NCBI GenBank assembly: GCA_900550005.1
Contig: URQL01000136.1
Span: 1 to 5,096 of the forward strand
DNA: 5,096 nucleotides
Reading direction: 5' to 3'
Origin: an uncultured Erysipelotrichaceae bacterium
Lineage (GTDB): Bacteria; Bacillota_I; Bacilli_A; Erysipelotrichales; Coprobacillaceae
How positions within the stretch are numbered: position 1 is the first letter of the stretch; every line of letters starts with the position of its first letter. The notes under the pieces are model-generated. The model was not told where the DNA came from. It saw only the letters and a program-made list of their open reading frames with translations, and did not search any database. The position numbers were made by a program, and so were the translations under genes. Shown piece after piece: positions 1 to 4,855 of this stretch.

Positions 1-1
1 T

Positions 2-64
2 TATGGGGGTTACTTTATTTTAACTTATTTATGCAGTCGTTCGATTATTAAAGAAAGACGATAA
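2..64 (+). CDS. Possible C-terminal end of a plus-strand (membrane?) protein, cut by window edge
   Basis: Reading from base 2, the frame stays open to a TAA at 62-64 and gives 20 residues: a hydrophobic stretch (GGYFILTYLC) then a basic tail (SRSIIKERR). That pattern is typical of the last membrane helix and cytoplasmic tail of a polytopic membrane protein. The stop lies directly before the hairpin at 66-91, as expected for a gene converging on mupG. Too little is visible to name a family. A second open plus frame (from base 1, stop at 49-51) is less convincing because it is further from the terminator. It may not be coding at all. Confidence 0.3.
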   Translation, partial: YGGYFILTYLCSRSIIKERR

Positions 65-91
65 AAAAAGTCAGGTGTGATCCTGACTTTT
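63..91 (-). terminator. Intrinsic terminator downstream of mupG
   Basis: Perfect 10-bp inverted repeat (AAAAGTCAGG at 66-75, CCTGACTTTT at 82-91) with a 6-base loop. On the minus strand the stem is followed by a run of seven T (63-69). It lies four bases past the mupG stop. The plus-strand side is also T-rich after the stem (TTTTCGTTT), so it may work for both converging genes. Confidence 0.85.
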
Positions 92-94
92 CGT

Positions 95-1273
95 TTATTC
101 TTTTTCAAATGCAAAGTTTGTAACTCTTTCTCTTTCAAGTTCATCAATAATAATCATTTCAGATTCATCAATATGTCCAAGTAAGTTACGTTGTCCATCA
201 ACTGGGATATCTTTTAAAACGATTTGAACTTCTGCACGGTAATGAGCTAAATTATCGTTGACAATAACGACATCGCCACGTTTGTAATGTGTTTGATTAC
301 ATGGTCTTACAGGAATAGATTCTCCTTTACGAGTAATTCTTGTCCAACGAGAACGTAACATGTAGTAGACACCATCACTTGCTACAGAATGAATTGGTGT
401 ATTAAATAGGATATCTTTTTCTTTTTCAGAAATGGTTTCATCTAAATGAATTTTAAGCATCATTCTTGTTAAATCGCCATGAGGAAGATACATTGCTAAC
501 ATTCCCATTTCTTCCTTAGAATAAGGTGGAATATGAATGTATGTTTCTTTCATAACACGATCAATAGCTTTAAATTCTTCTTCACTTGCAAATGCGTTAC
601 CGAATAAAACTTCATCAATATTATTTAAAGCAATCATATGTTTTAATTGTGTTTCTACTGGTAAGAAACGATGGTCTTCTAATGTAGGTAAACCATCACT
701 TACTGGCCAAGGACCATGTGTTCCTGGAACTTGACTAGAAATAATCATCGCTACTTTAACACCTTTTTCTTTCCAATGGGTATTAACTTCATCAATTGGT
801 TTTAAAGCGGGGGCAGTATAACGTTCTGGATAGAAGTTATGGCATACAGATAAGTTTTCAGGATTAGCACCATTTGCTAAAGCTTGATCAATGATTGATA
901 CAAAACCTGCTGATAATTCAATACGAATACCATAATTATTATTAATTAATGTAACATCTCTTTCATCCATATAACATGAATCCATACGTAAAGTATCAAG
1001 ACCCATTTTTTTAAAGATAGCTAGATTTTTTTCATCAGCTCCCATTTTTCTTAAGAAATCTGTGTTTGCATCTCCACAAACTTCCATTCCATATTTATGA
1101 GCGATATCAATAAAGTTTTTAAAATAATTAAAAACTTCTTCTTTTGTTCCTGGTACTGAAAATAAACTTGTAAAAATTTTTGTGAAACCATATTTAGAAG
1201 CCATAGCTAAGTATTGGTCGATTTCTTCAATTGTTTCTTGTTCTGGGTATACAGATACACCTAAACGAATCAT
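95..1273 (-). CDS. mupG: MupG/DUF871 family protein, putative 6-phospho-N-acetylmuramidase
   Basis: A 392-residue protein recognised as MupG/DUF871: an N-terminal TIM-barrel domain (about 1-240) and a C-terminal beta-rich, cyclophilin-like domain (about 275-390). Family-like segments are the opening MIRLGVSVYP, CHNFYPERYT at about 144-153, GLPTLEDHR at about 194-202, and GDVVIVNDNLAHYRAEVQIV near the C-terminus. In Staphylococcus aureus, MupG is a cytoplasmic enzyme that splits MurNAc-6-phosphate-GlcNAc, a PTS-imported cell-wall fragment, into MurNAc-6-P and GlcNAc. Applying that reaction here is inference from family. Length is normal and the frame intact. The second in-frame ATG (1273) is chosen over one at 1282, because the AAAGGA ribosome site overlaps the upstream ATG but sits 9 bases before the lower one. 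The gene has its own promoter and terminator, so it is probably monocistronic. Confidence 0.88.
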   Translation of the reverse strand: MIRLGVSVYPEQETIEEIDQYLAMASKYGFTKIFTSLFSVPGTKEEVFNYFKNFIDIAHKYGMEVCGDANTDFLRKMGADEKNLAIFKKMGLDTLRMDSCYMDERDVTLINNNYGIRIELSAGFVSIIDQALANGANPENLSVCHNFYPERYTAPALKPIDEVNTHWKEKGVKVAMIISSQVPGTHGPWPVSDGLPTLEDHRFLPVETQLKHMIALNNIDEVLFGNAFASEEEFKAIDRVMKETYIHIPPYSKEEMGMLAMYLPHGDLTRMMLKIHLDETISEKEKDILFNTPIHSVASDGVYYMLRSRWTRITRKGESIPVRPCNQTHYKRGDVVIVNDNLAHYRAEVQIVLKDIPVDGQRNLLGHIDESEMIIIDELERERVTNFAFEKE

Positions 1274-1290
1274 TATGATCATCCTTTCTT
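1274..1290 (-). promoter_or_regulatory. Shine-Dalgarno site that sets the mupG start
   Basis: Minus-strand AAGAAAGGA at 1282-1290 ends in the first base of the upstream ATG (1280-1282), which therefore has no spacing. The GG lies 9 bases before the ATG at 1271-1273, supporting the shorter start. Confidence 0.75.
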
Positions 1291-1305
1291 TTTTTCAACG
1301 GGTCC

Positions 1306-1334
1306 ATTATATAATTTATTGAAAAAAGAGGCTA
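1306..1334 (-). promoter_or_regulatory. Probable sigma-A promoter of mupG
   Basis: Perfect -10 TATAAT (1306-1311), a 17-base spacer and a poor -35 TAGCCT (1329-1334, three of six matches to TTGACA). The expected transcription start is near 1299, giving a leader of about 25 bases with the ribosome site. The weak -35 fits a promoter needing activation. Confidence 0.6.
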
Positions 1335-1346
1335 TTGAATTTTAAT

Positions 1347-1366
1347 ATTTGAAAATATTTTCAAAT
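1347..1366. promoter_or_regulatory. Perfect 20-bp palindrome upstream of mupG, candidate operator
   Basis: ATTTGAAAATATTTTCAAAT is exactly self-complementary over all 20 bases. Its centre is about 57 bp upstream of the inferred mupG start, 12 bp above the -35. TGAAA...TTTCA palindromes are the kind of site often bound by RpiR-family regulators, and an RpiR gene lies at 3942-4703. The link is inference. No U-tract follows on either strand, so it is not a terminator. Confidence 0.5.
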
Positions 1367-1408
1367 CGTGAAAATAATCATTCTTTATTTATATGACATT
1401 TCTATCGA

Positions 1409-1490
1409 TTATTTTATCGAATCCCTAGATTTCAAGTTGTTAATTCGTTTATGCATTTTATTATTTAATTGTGTAAATTGTTTTTTTTTG
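1409..1490 (-). other. Possible -1-frame C-terminal extension of the Abi_2 protein after an A9 run
   Basis: Near the 3' end the gene crosses nine A residues on the minus strand (1481-1489), read GCA AAA AAA AAC, which places a slippery-type A AAA AAC heptamer in frame. A -1 shift there replaces the ending NNLHN with 23 further residues (QFTQLNNKMHKRINNLKSRD plus SIK) and a TAA at 1409-1411. The alternative ending resembles the amphipathic helix expected at the C-terminus of Abi_2 proteins (LL-K-F--L--K----I--L). The cause could be an indel in the run, slippage in transcription or translation, or chance. Confidence 0.45.
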
Positions 1491-2294
1491 CTAATAGGCA
1501 TTGCATAATGATAAATACGTTGAAGACATCTTGGCGAGGTGTGTTTGGGTTAAGAATATAGTGATTATGTAATTCTTTTAAGTAGATTGTATTGTTTTTA
1601 CATTTAAAGCCTAATAGTTTATTATTATGTGTAACAATGTTTCTTAATTCTAATACATTTTTTAGATAAGAAATGAGTTGAGTAACTGTTAATTTTGTAT
1701 TTTTAGTATTGAAGTTTTCATTAAGAAAAAATGAAAAATCTTTAGCGATTTTATTTTGCAATGGTATTTTTAGATGTTTATAAGATTTAATTATTTGGCC
1801 TAAATTCATATAATTAACTAAAATCCATAATGGAATTACTTGGTGTTTATGAAAATAAGGTTTAATGAAATTATTGTTTTTGTCTTTTATTTGCCATTTT
1901 ATAATGGTTGAAAGTTCTAAAATAAGTGTGGTTACTTCCAATAGGTTACCAGAATTATAACTTGTTGCAAATAAATAGGCATAATTGTTTATTTGATATT
2001 CTTTTGAAAAATGATAGGATAGGATTGATTTTAAATGCTTTTGAGCTTCAATAATATAATTGAATAAAATATTTTTTAATTCTTTATCAAAATAATGGAC
2101 ATAAATAATTTCATTAAAGTTAGTACTGGATAGGAATTGATCTTGTTGATTCATAAAAAATTTGGCATAGCAATTAATTACATTATAATAATTGTTATTT
2201 AAAAGGTATTGCTTTGTATTAATTCATTAGAAAATGATGATTTTCGAGAAATTAGTAAAGTATATTGTTCATCGATTGTTTTGAATGATTTCAT
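1465..2294 (-). pseudogene. abiF: Abi_2 (AbiD/AbiF) family abortive-infection HEPN protein, frameshifted near the N-terminus
   Basis: The Abi_2 family are HEPN-fold proteins of phage abortive infection. The longest open stretch (229 residues from ATG 2154) holds the conserved FDKELKNILF helix (22-31), IPLWILVNYMNLGQI (107-121) and a HEPN Rx4H motif, RNIVTH (Arg171, His176; codons at 1642-1644 and 1627-1629), the expected RNase site. It lacks the family's N-terminus. The missing part lies upstream: ATG 2294, with AAAGGA six bases before it, opens a 31-codon frame (MKSFKTIDEQYTLLISRK...) matching the usual Abi_2 start. A -1 shift near 2212-2226 joins it to INTKQYLLNNNYYNVINCY, the next conserved segment. 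One lost base, for example TTAAATAC becoming TTAATAC, would explain it. The joined product is 276 residues, near family length. The 229-residue form has no clear ribosome site. An RNA gene lies just upstream. GC is visibly lower than in mupG, suggesting transfer. Confidence 0.85.
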
Positions 2295-2313
2295 TTTATT
2301 CCTTTTTTGAAAC

Positions 2314-2342
2314 AAAAACCCCCTTTGTTATAAACAAAGAGG
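2314..2342 (-). terminator. Intrinsic terminator between the AbiF-type RNA and the abi gene
   Basis: On the minus strand, CCTCTTTGTT (2333-2342) pairs with AACAAAGGGG (2320-2329) around a 3-base loop, with one G-U pair, followed by five T (2314-2318). It stops 20 bases before the abi ATG at 2294. It defines the 3' end of the short RNA and makes abi expression depend on read-through or another promoter. Confidence 0.8.
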
Positions 2343-2388
2343 ATTTGCGCTGATAGGCTCACATAGAGTACTGCTACCGTTATTTGAA
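2314..2388 (-). ncRNA. AbiF-type structured RNA upstream of the Abi_2 gene (candidate RNA antitoxin)
   Basis: A transcription unit of about 75 bases directly precedes the Abi_2 gene on the same strand. It has a promoter with perfect -35, an expected start near 2386-2388 and an intrinsic terminator. No ORF of note lies within it. Between promoter and terminator, GGTAG and CTATC can pair (with one G-U), enclosing a short CTC/GAG stem with a UAUGU loop. This position matches the AbiF RNA motif, a conserved structured RNA found immediately upstream of Abi_2/AbiF genes and thought to restrain the HEPN toxin. The identification rests on position, size and terminator, because I cannot run a covariance model. 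The exact 5' end is inferred from the promoter. Confidence 0.68.
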
Positions 2389-2393
2389 TGACA

Positions 2394-2422
2394 ATTGCAT
2401 AGTATTTTATTAAAAGTGTCAA
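2394..2422 (-). promoter_or_regulatory. Promoter of the AbiF-type RNA
   Basis: Perfect minus-strand -35 TTGACA (2417-2422), a 17-base spacer and -10 TGCAAT (2394-2399, four of six matches). It points at the short RNA, with an expected start near 2387. It has the best -35 in the window. Confidence 0.65.
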
Positions 2423-2576
2423 ATGATAAAGTAAAAATTTGAGAGTAGAGAGTTTAATAATTAAAATAAAAAGCTCATTAAATTATAACATATCCATTTC
2501 TAAACTGAGTTTCAAATAATTCACTATTTGATGTCATCAAAGTTTCATACAACAAGATGATGAATAATAAAAAGAG
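2423..2576. other. Divergent intergenic region between the AbiF-RNA and hydrolase promoters
   Basis: Non-coding and strongly AT-rich, with no ORF of credible length on either strand. It contains a minus-strand extended -10 look-alike (TGTTATAAT at 2482-2490) without a matching -35, and the inverted repeat at 2527-2541. No RNA structure or insertion-sequence end is evident. Confidence 0.6.
2527..2541. promoter_or_regulatory. Inverted repeat, weak operator candidate
   Basis: TTTGATG and CATCAAA form a perfect 7-bp inverted repeat around a single T. It lies about 36 bp above the -35 of the hydrolase-marR-rpiR operon. MarR proteins bind palindromes of about this size, so autoregulation by the MarR protein is conceivable, but the site is further upstream than a simple repressor site would be. 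Confidence 0.3.
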
Positions 2577-2605
2577 TAGCCATAAAGAAAAACAAATTGT
2601 ATAAT
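2577..2605 (+). promoter_or_regulatory. Promoter of the hydrolase-marR-rpiR operon
   Basis: -35 TAGCCA (2577-2582, four of six matches), a 17-base spacer and perfect -10 TATAAT (2600-2605). The start of transcription is expected near 2612, about 20 bases before the ATG, leaving room for the AGAAGGGG ribosome site. Confidence 0.65.
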
Positions 2606-2631
2606 AGATACAAGGAAAGAAGGGGTTAGTT

Positions 2632-3490
2632 ATGGCTACACAAGTTATTTTACTTGGAACAGGAACACCGAATGCTTGTCCTGATGCATCAGGTCCTGCA
2701 ACAGCAATTATTGTAAATAATAAGCCTTATTTATTTGATTGTGGACCAGGAATTATAAGACAGGCAACAAATGCTTATCGCAAAGGAATTAAAGCATTAT
2801 CACCCAAAAATTTAAAAACACTTTTTATTACGCATTTACATAGTGATCATACTGTGGGATTATCTGATTTTATTTTAAAGAGATGAACCCATGCAAATCT
2901 ATGGACCAAGAGGGACTCAAGAAATGTATGATCATCTTGTTGAAGCATATAAAATTGATATTTATTTTCGAATTCATGGTTTTGAAAAAGCGAACGAACA
3001 AGGTTTTTTAGCAAATATTCATACGATTCAAGATGGACTCATTTACCAGGATGAAAATATTCAAGTTGAAGCTTTTACAGTAAGTCATGGAACATTAGAA
3101 TGTTATGGATTTAAAATTGTTACTAAAGATAAAACCATTGTTTTATCTGGTGATACTTGTCCGTTAGAAATCATGAAAGAAAAAGCAAAAGATGTGGATA
3201 TTTTGATTCATGAAGTCTTTTATAGTGAGGGCTTAAAACAAAGAACACCTCAGTGGCAAAAATATCATCAAAGTGTACATACCTCTTCTTATGATTTAGC
3301 TAAGATCGCTAAAGCAGCTCATCCAAAATTATTGGTGACTTATCATCGTATTTATCATTTTGATATGTACAATGATGATTTAGATATTGATCAAGAAGTG
3401 AAAAAACGTAGCGAATCGATCCTAACCGAAATAAAAAGTATTTATGATGGTGAAGTGGTTAATGGACAGGATTTAGATATTTTTGAATAG
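2632..3490 (+). pseudogene. Metallo-beta-lactamase-fold hydrolase (RNase Z/arylsulfatase-like), split by a frame lesion
   Basis: Two frames together make one MBL-fold enzyme of about 285 residues. The first (2632-2886, 84 residues, AAGGGG ribosome site) has GTGTPN and the metal motif HLHSDH (His68, His70, Asp72, His73), then stops at TGA after DFILKR. The second (from 2891 by ATG, homology from about 2879 as RDEPMQIYGP) carries the remaining ligands, numbered from that ATG: VSHG (His66), SGDT (Asp88), HTSSYDLAKIA (His130) and TYHR (His152). The overall plan matches RNase Z and arylsulfatase-type hydrolases (COG1234-like); the substrate is unknown. At the break the family usually has a TPW-containing loop between DFIL and RDEP, which is missing. 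This suggests a deletion of about 14 or 17 bases (net +1 frame) rather than a simple miscalled base. With ligands divided between frames, neither half should be active alone. First gene of an operon with marR and rpiR. Confidence 0.87.
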
Positions 3491-3501
3491 GGAGTGAGTA
3501 T

Positions 3502-3942
3502 ATGGAAGAAATAAAAAAAGAACATGAAGTTTTATTCGGAAAATTAATGCGCAAACATAATTATGAAATACATCGAATTTGTAATAAATATGGTTTATAT
3601 AAAGGACAACATCCTATTTTAAAAGCAATAGAAGCCCATCCTGGATTAACACAACAAGAATTAGCAGATGAAATCAATGCCGCTAAAGCATCGATCACAA
3701 CTTCACTTAATCGTATGGAAAAACATGGCTTTGTTTATCGTAAACGCTGTAAAGAAGATGGACGTTGCAATCGAATCTATATTACGGATGCAGGAGTACA
3801 AGCAAGTCATGCTTGCGAAAAAGAAATCAGTGAATTTAAACAAGTTCTTTTTTCAAAAATAGATGATGATCAACTTGAAATATTAAATGGCTTTTTAGAA
3901 AAACTCATTGCGGGTGTGGAAGCTTATCGGGAAAATCAATAA
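3502..3942 (+). CDS. MarR-family winged-helix transcriptional regulator
   Basis: A 146-residue protein of normal MarR length. Residues about 49-72 (LTQQELADEINAAKASITTS) form the DNA-binding helix-turn-helix. Residues about 77-95 form the wing with the conserved D-x-R (Asp86, Arg88) followed by IYITDAG. Flanking helices at both ends would dimerise. MarR proteins are usually small-molecule-responsive repressors of their own operon and neighbouring genes; the ligand here cannot be inferred. The start is supported by GGGAG nine bases upstream. It follows the hydrolase by 11 bases, and its TAA overlaps the ATG of the next gene (TAATG), so the three genes are very likely one transcript with coupled translation. 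The frame is intact. Two regulators in tandem is unusual. Confidence 0.92.
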   Translation: MEEIKKEHEVLFGKLMRKHNYEIHRICNKYGLYKGQHPILKAIEAHPGLTQQELADEINAAKASITTSLNRMEKHGFVYRKRCKEDGRCNRIYITDAGVQASHACEKEISEFKQVLFSKIDDDQLEILNGFLEKLIAGVEAYRENQ

Positions 3943-4703
3943 TGCGATTTATTATAACAAGATTACTTAATTTTATTAATACTACGCCCAAAAAAGATAT
4001 TAATTATACGATTGCTTTGTATTTACTTCAAAATTTGAATAATGTTGCTAGTCTATCTATTTATGATATTGCAAATGCGTGTTTCGTTTCTCCTGCAAGT
4101 GTATCACGTTTTGCAAAAGTATTAGGGTATCGTTCTTTTAGTATGTTGAAAGAAGATGCTTTACAACAATCGATCATTGGTTCTAATGTGGCAAAACTTC
4201 CACAATTTGATCAAGGATTAGATAAGTATATTGAAAATTTAGAAGCAAGTTTAGACTTCTTTAAACACATTGATCAAACAAAAATCAATCAACTTGTAGA
4301 TTGGTTGATTCGTTATGATAAAGTTTGTTTGCTTGGAATTCAATTTTCTGGATCGATTGCTATGCAAATGCAAGGCTATTTAAATTTACTTCATAAATGG
4401 GTCGAAGCACCACTTACGATTTCTTTACAACATGAATGTTTAGAAGAATTTGATCAAGAGAGTTTAGTGATTTTATTTACAGCGCGTGGAAATTATCACT
4501 CCGCTTATTTAGAAAACTTGATTCAAGTAAAAAACAAAGGAGCTAAAGTAGTCATGATCACGCAAGATTCTAAAACAAATTCTTTAGCTGATTTGGTTAT
4601 TTCAACAGGATCAATGGAAAATATCCAATATGCTGAATATACCATGTATTTAATGATGAGTTATATTGTTAATTGTTATCAAAAAAGGATCTTAGCTATG
4701 TAG
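3942..4703 (+). CDS. RpiR/MurR-family transcriptional regulator (HTH plus SIS domain)
   Basis: A 253-residue protein of usual RpiR length. The N-terminal HTH_6 domain covers about residues 1-77, with the helix-turn-helix SIYDIANACFVSPASVSRFA at 39-58. A SIS sugar-isomerase-like domain (about 110-245) contains VCLLGIQFSGSIA and later VILFTARGNYHSAYL and KVVMITQDS. SIS domains of this family bind phosphorylated sugars; MurR-type members sense MurNAc-6-phosphate, others glucosamine-, sialic-acid- or beta-glucoside-derived phosphates. The effector here is unknown. MurNAc-6-P is an inference from mupG nearby, and a beta-glucoside phosphate from the GH1 remnant downstream is the alternative. The start codon overlaps the marR stop (TAATG), and only a weak GGGA lies upstream, so translation is probably coupled. 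The last codons and stop lie inside the terminator hairpin. Confidence 0.92.
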   Translation: MRFIITRLLNFINTTPKKDINYTIALYLLQNLNNVASLSIYDIANACFVSPASVSRFAKVLGYRSFSMLKEDALQQSIIGSNVAKLPQFDQGLDKYIENLEASLDFFKHIDQTKINQLVDWLIRYDKVCLLGIQFSGSIAMQMQGYLNLLHKWVEAPLTISLQHECLEEFDQESLVILFTARGNYHSAYLENLIQVKNKGAKVVMITQDSKTNSLADLVISTGSMENIQYAEYTMYLMMSYIVNCYQKRILAM

Positions 4704-4716
4704 CTAAGATTTTTTA
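4689..4716 (+). terminator. Intrinsic terminator overlapping the rpiR stop codon
   Basis: A perfect 10-bp inverted repeat (ATCTTAGCTA at 4689-4698, TAGCTAAGAT at 4701-4710) with a 2-base centre, followed by six T (4710-4715). The arms contain the final codons ATC TTA GCT and the TAG stop of the RpiR gene. It ends the hydrolase-marR-rpiR operon. Confidence 0.82.
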
Positions 4717-4778
4717 ATCTAATTTTAACCTTGATTTTAATGGTTATACACTTTATGTTAATGGTGTTGCTGTAAAGT

Positions 4779-4806
4779 AAAAAAAGAACGCTAAATATTA
4801 GCGTTC
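4779..4806 (-). terminator. Intrinsic terminator for the GH1 remnant
   Basis: A perfect 9-bp inverted repeat (GAACGCTAA at 4786-4794, TTAGCGTTC at 4798-4806) with a 3-base loop. On the minus strand the stem is followed by seven T (4779-4785). It lies 49 bases downstream of the GH1 remnant's stop codon. Confidence 0.8.
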
Positions 4807-4809
4807 AAT

Positions 4810-4844
4810 AGCATTAAACTTAATTAAGTTGGGTGCTTTTTTTT
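4810..4844 (+). terminator. Second plus-strand terminator, back-up for the rpiR operon
   Basis: AGCATTAAACTT (4810-4821) pairs with AAGTTGGGTGCT (4826-4837), including two G-U pairs and one mismatch, around an AATT loop. Eight T follow (4837-4844). It shields the downstream convergent gene from read-through. Confidence 0.65.
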
Positions 4845-4855
4845 GAAAGACTAAA

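Noticed and set aside
537..734. Plus-strand 65-codon open frame
   Set aside because: It lies wholly opposite the well-recognised mupG gene, has no ribosome site and resembles no family; it is an antisense shadow.
1347..1366. Palindrome as the terminator of the abi gene
   Set aside because: The stem is almost all A-T and no U-tract follows on either strand.
2224..2226. TGA read as tryptophan (alternative code) to extend the abi frame
   Set aside because: The next codon upstream in that frame is TAA, and Trp is encoded by TGG elsewhere (for example in YWYKK of the GH1 remnant); the N-terminus lies in a different frame.
2482..2490. Minus-strand extended -10 (TGTTATAAT) as a second promoter for the AbiF region
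   Set aside because: No -35 at a workable distance (ACTCAG), and TATAAT-like strings are expected by chance in such AT-rich DNA.
2891..3490. Second half of the MBL enzyme as an independent gene from ATG 2891
   Set aside because: Similarity to the family continues upstream of this ATG (RDEP), the metal ligands are divided between halves, and no convincing ribosome site precedes it.
3668..3862. Plus-strand 64-codon open frame
   Set aside because: It is out of frame inside the intact MarR gene and has no independent start signals.
4718..4780. Short plus-strand frame ending DFNGYTLYVNGVAVK
   Set aside because: It reads like a protein end but is only 20 codons between stops, has no start, and lies between terminators; it could be a gene relic or chance.
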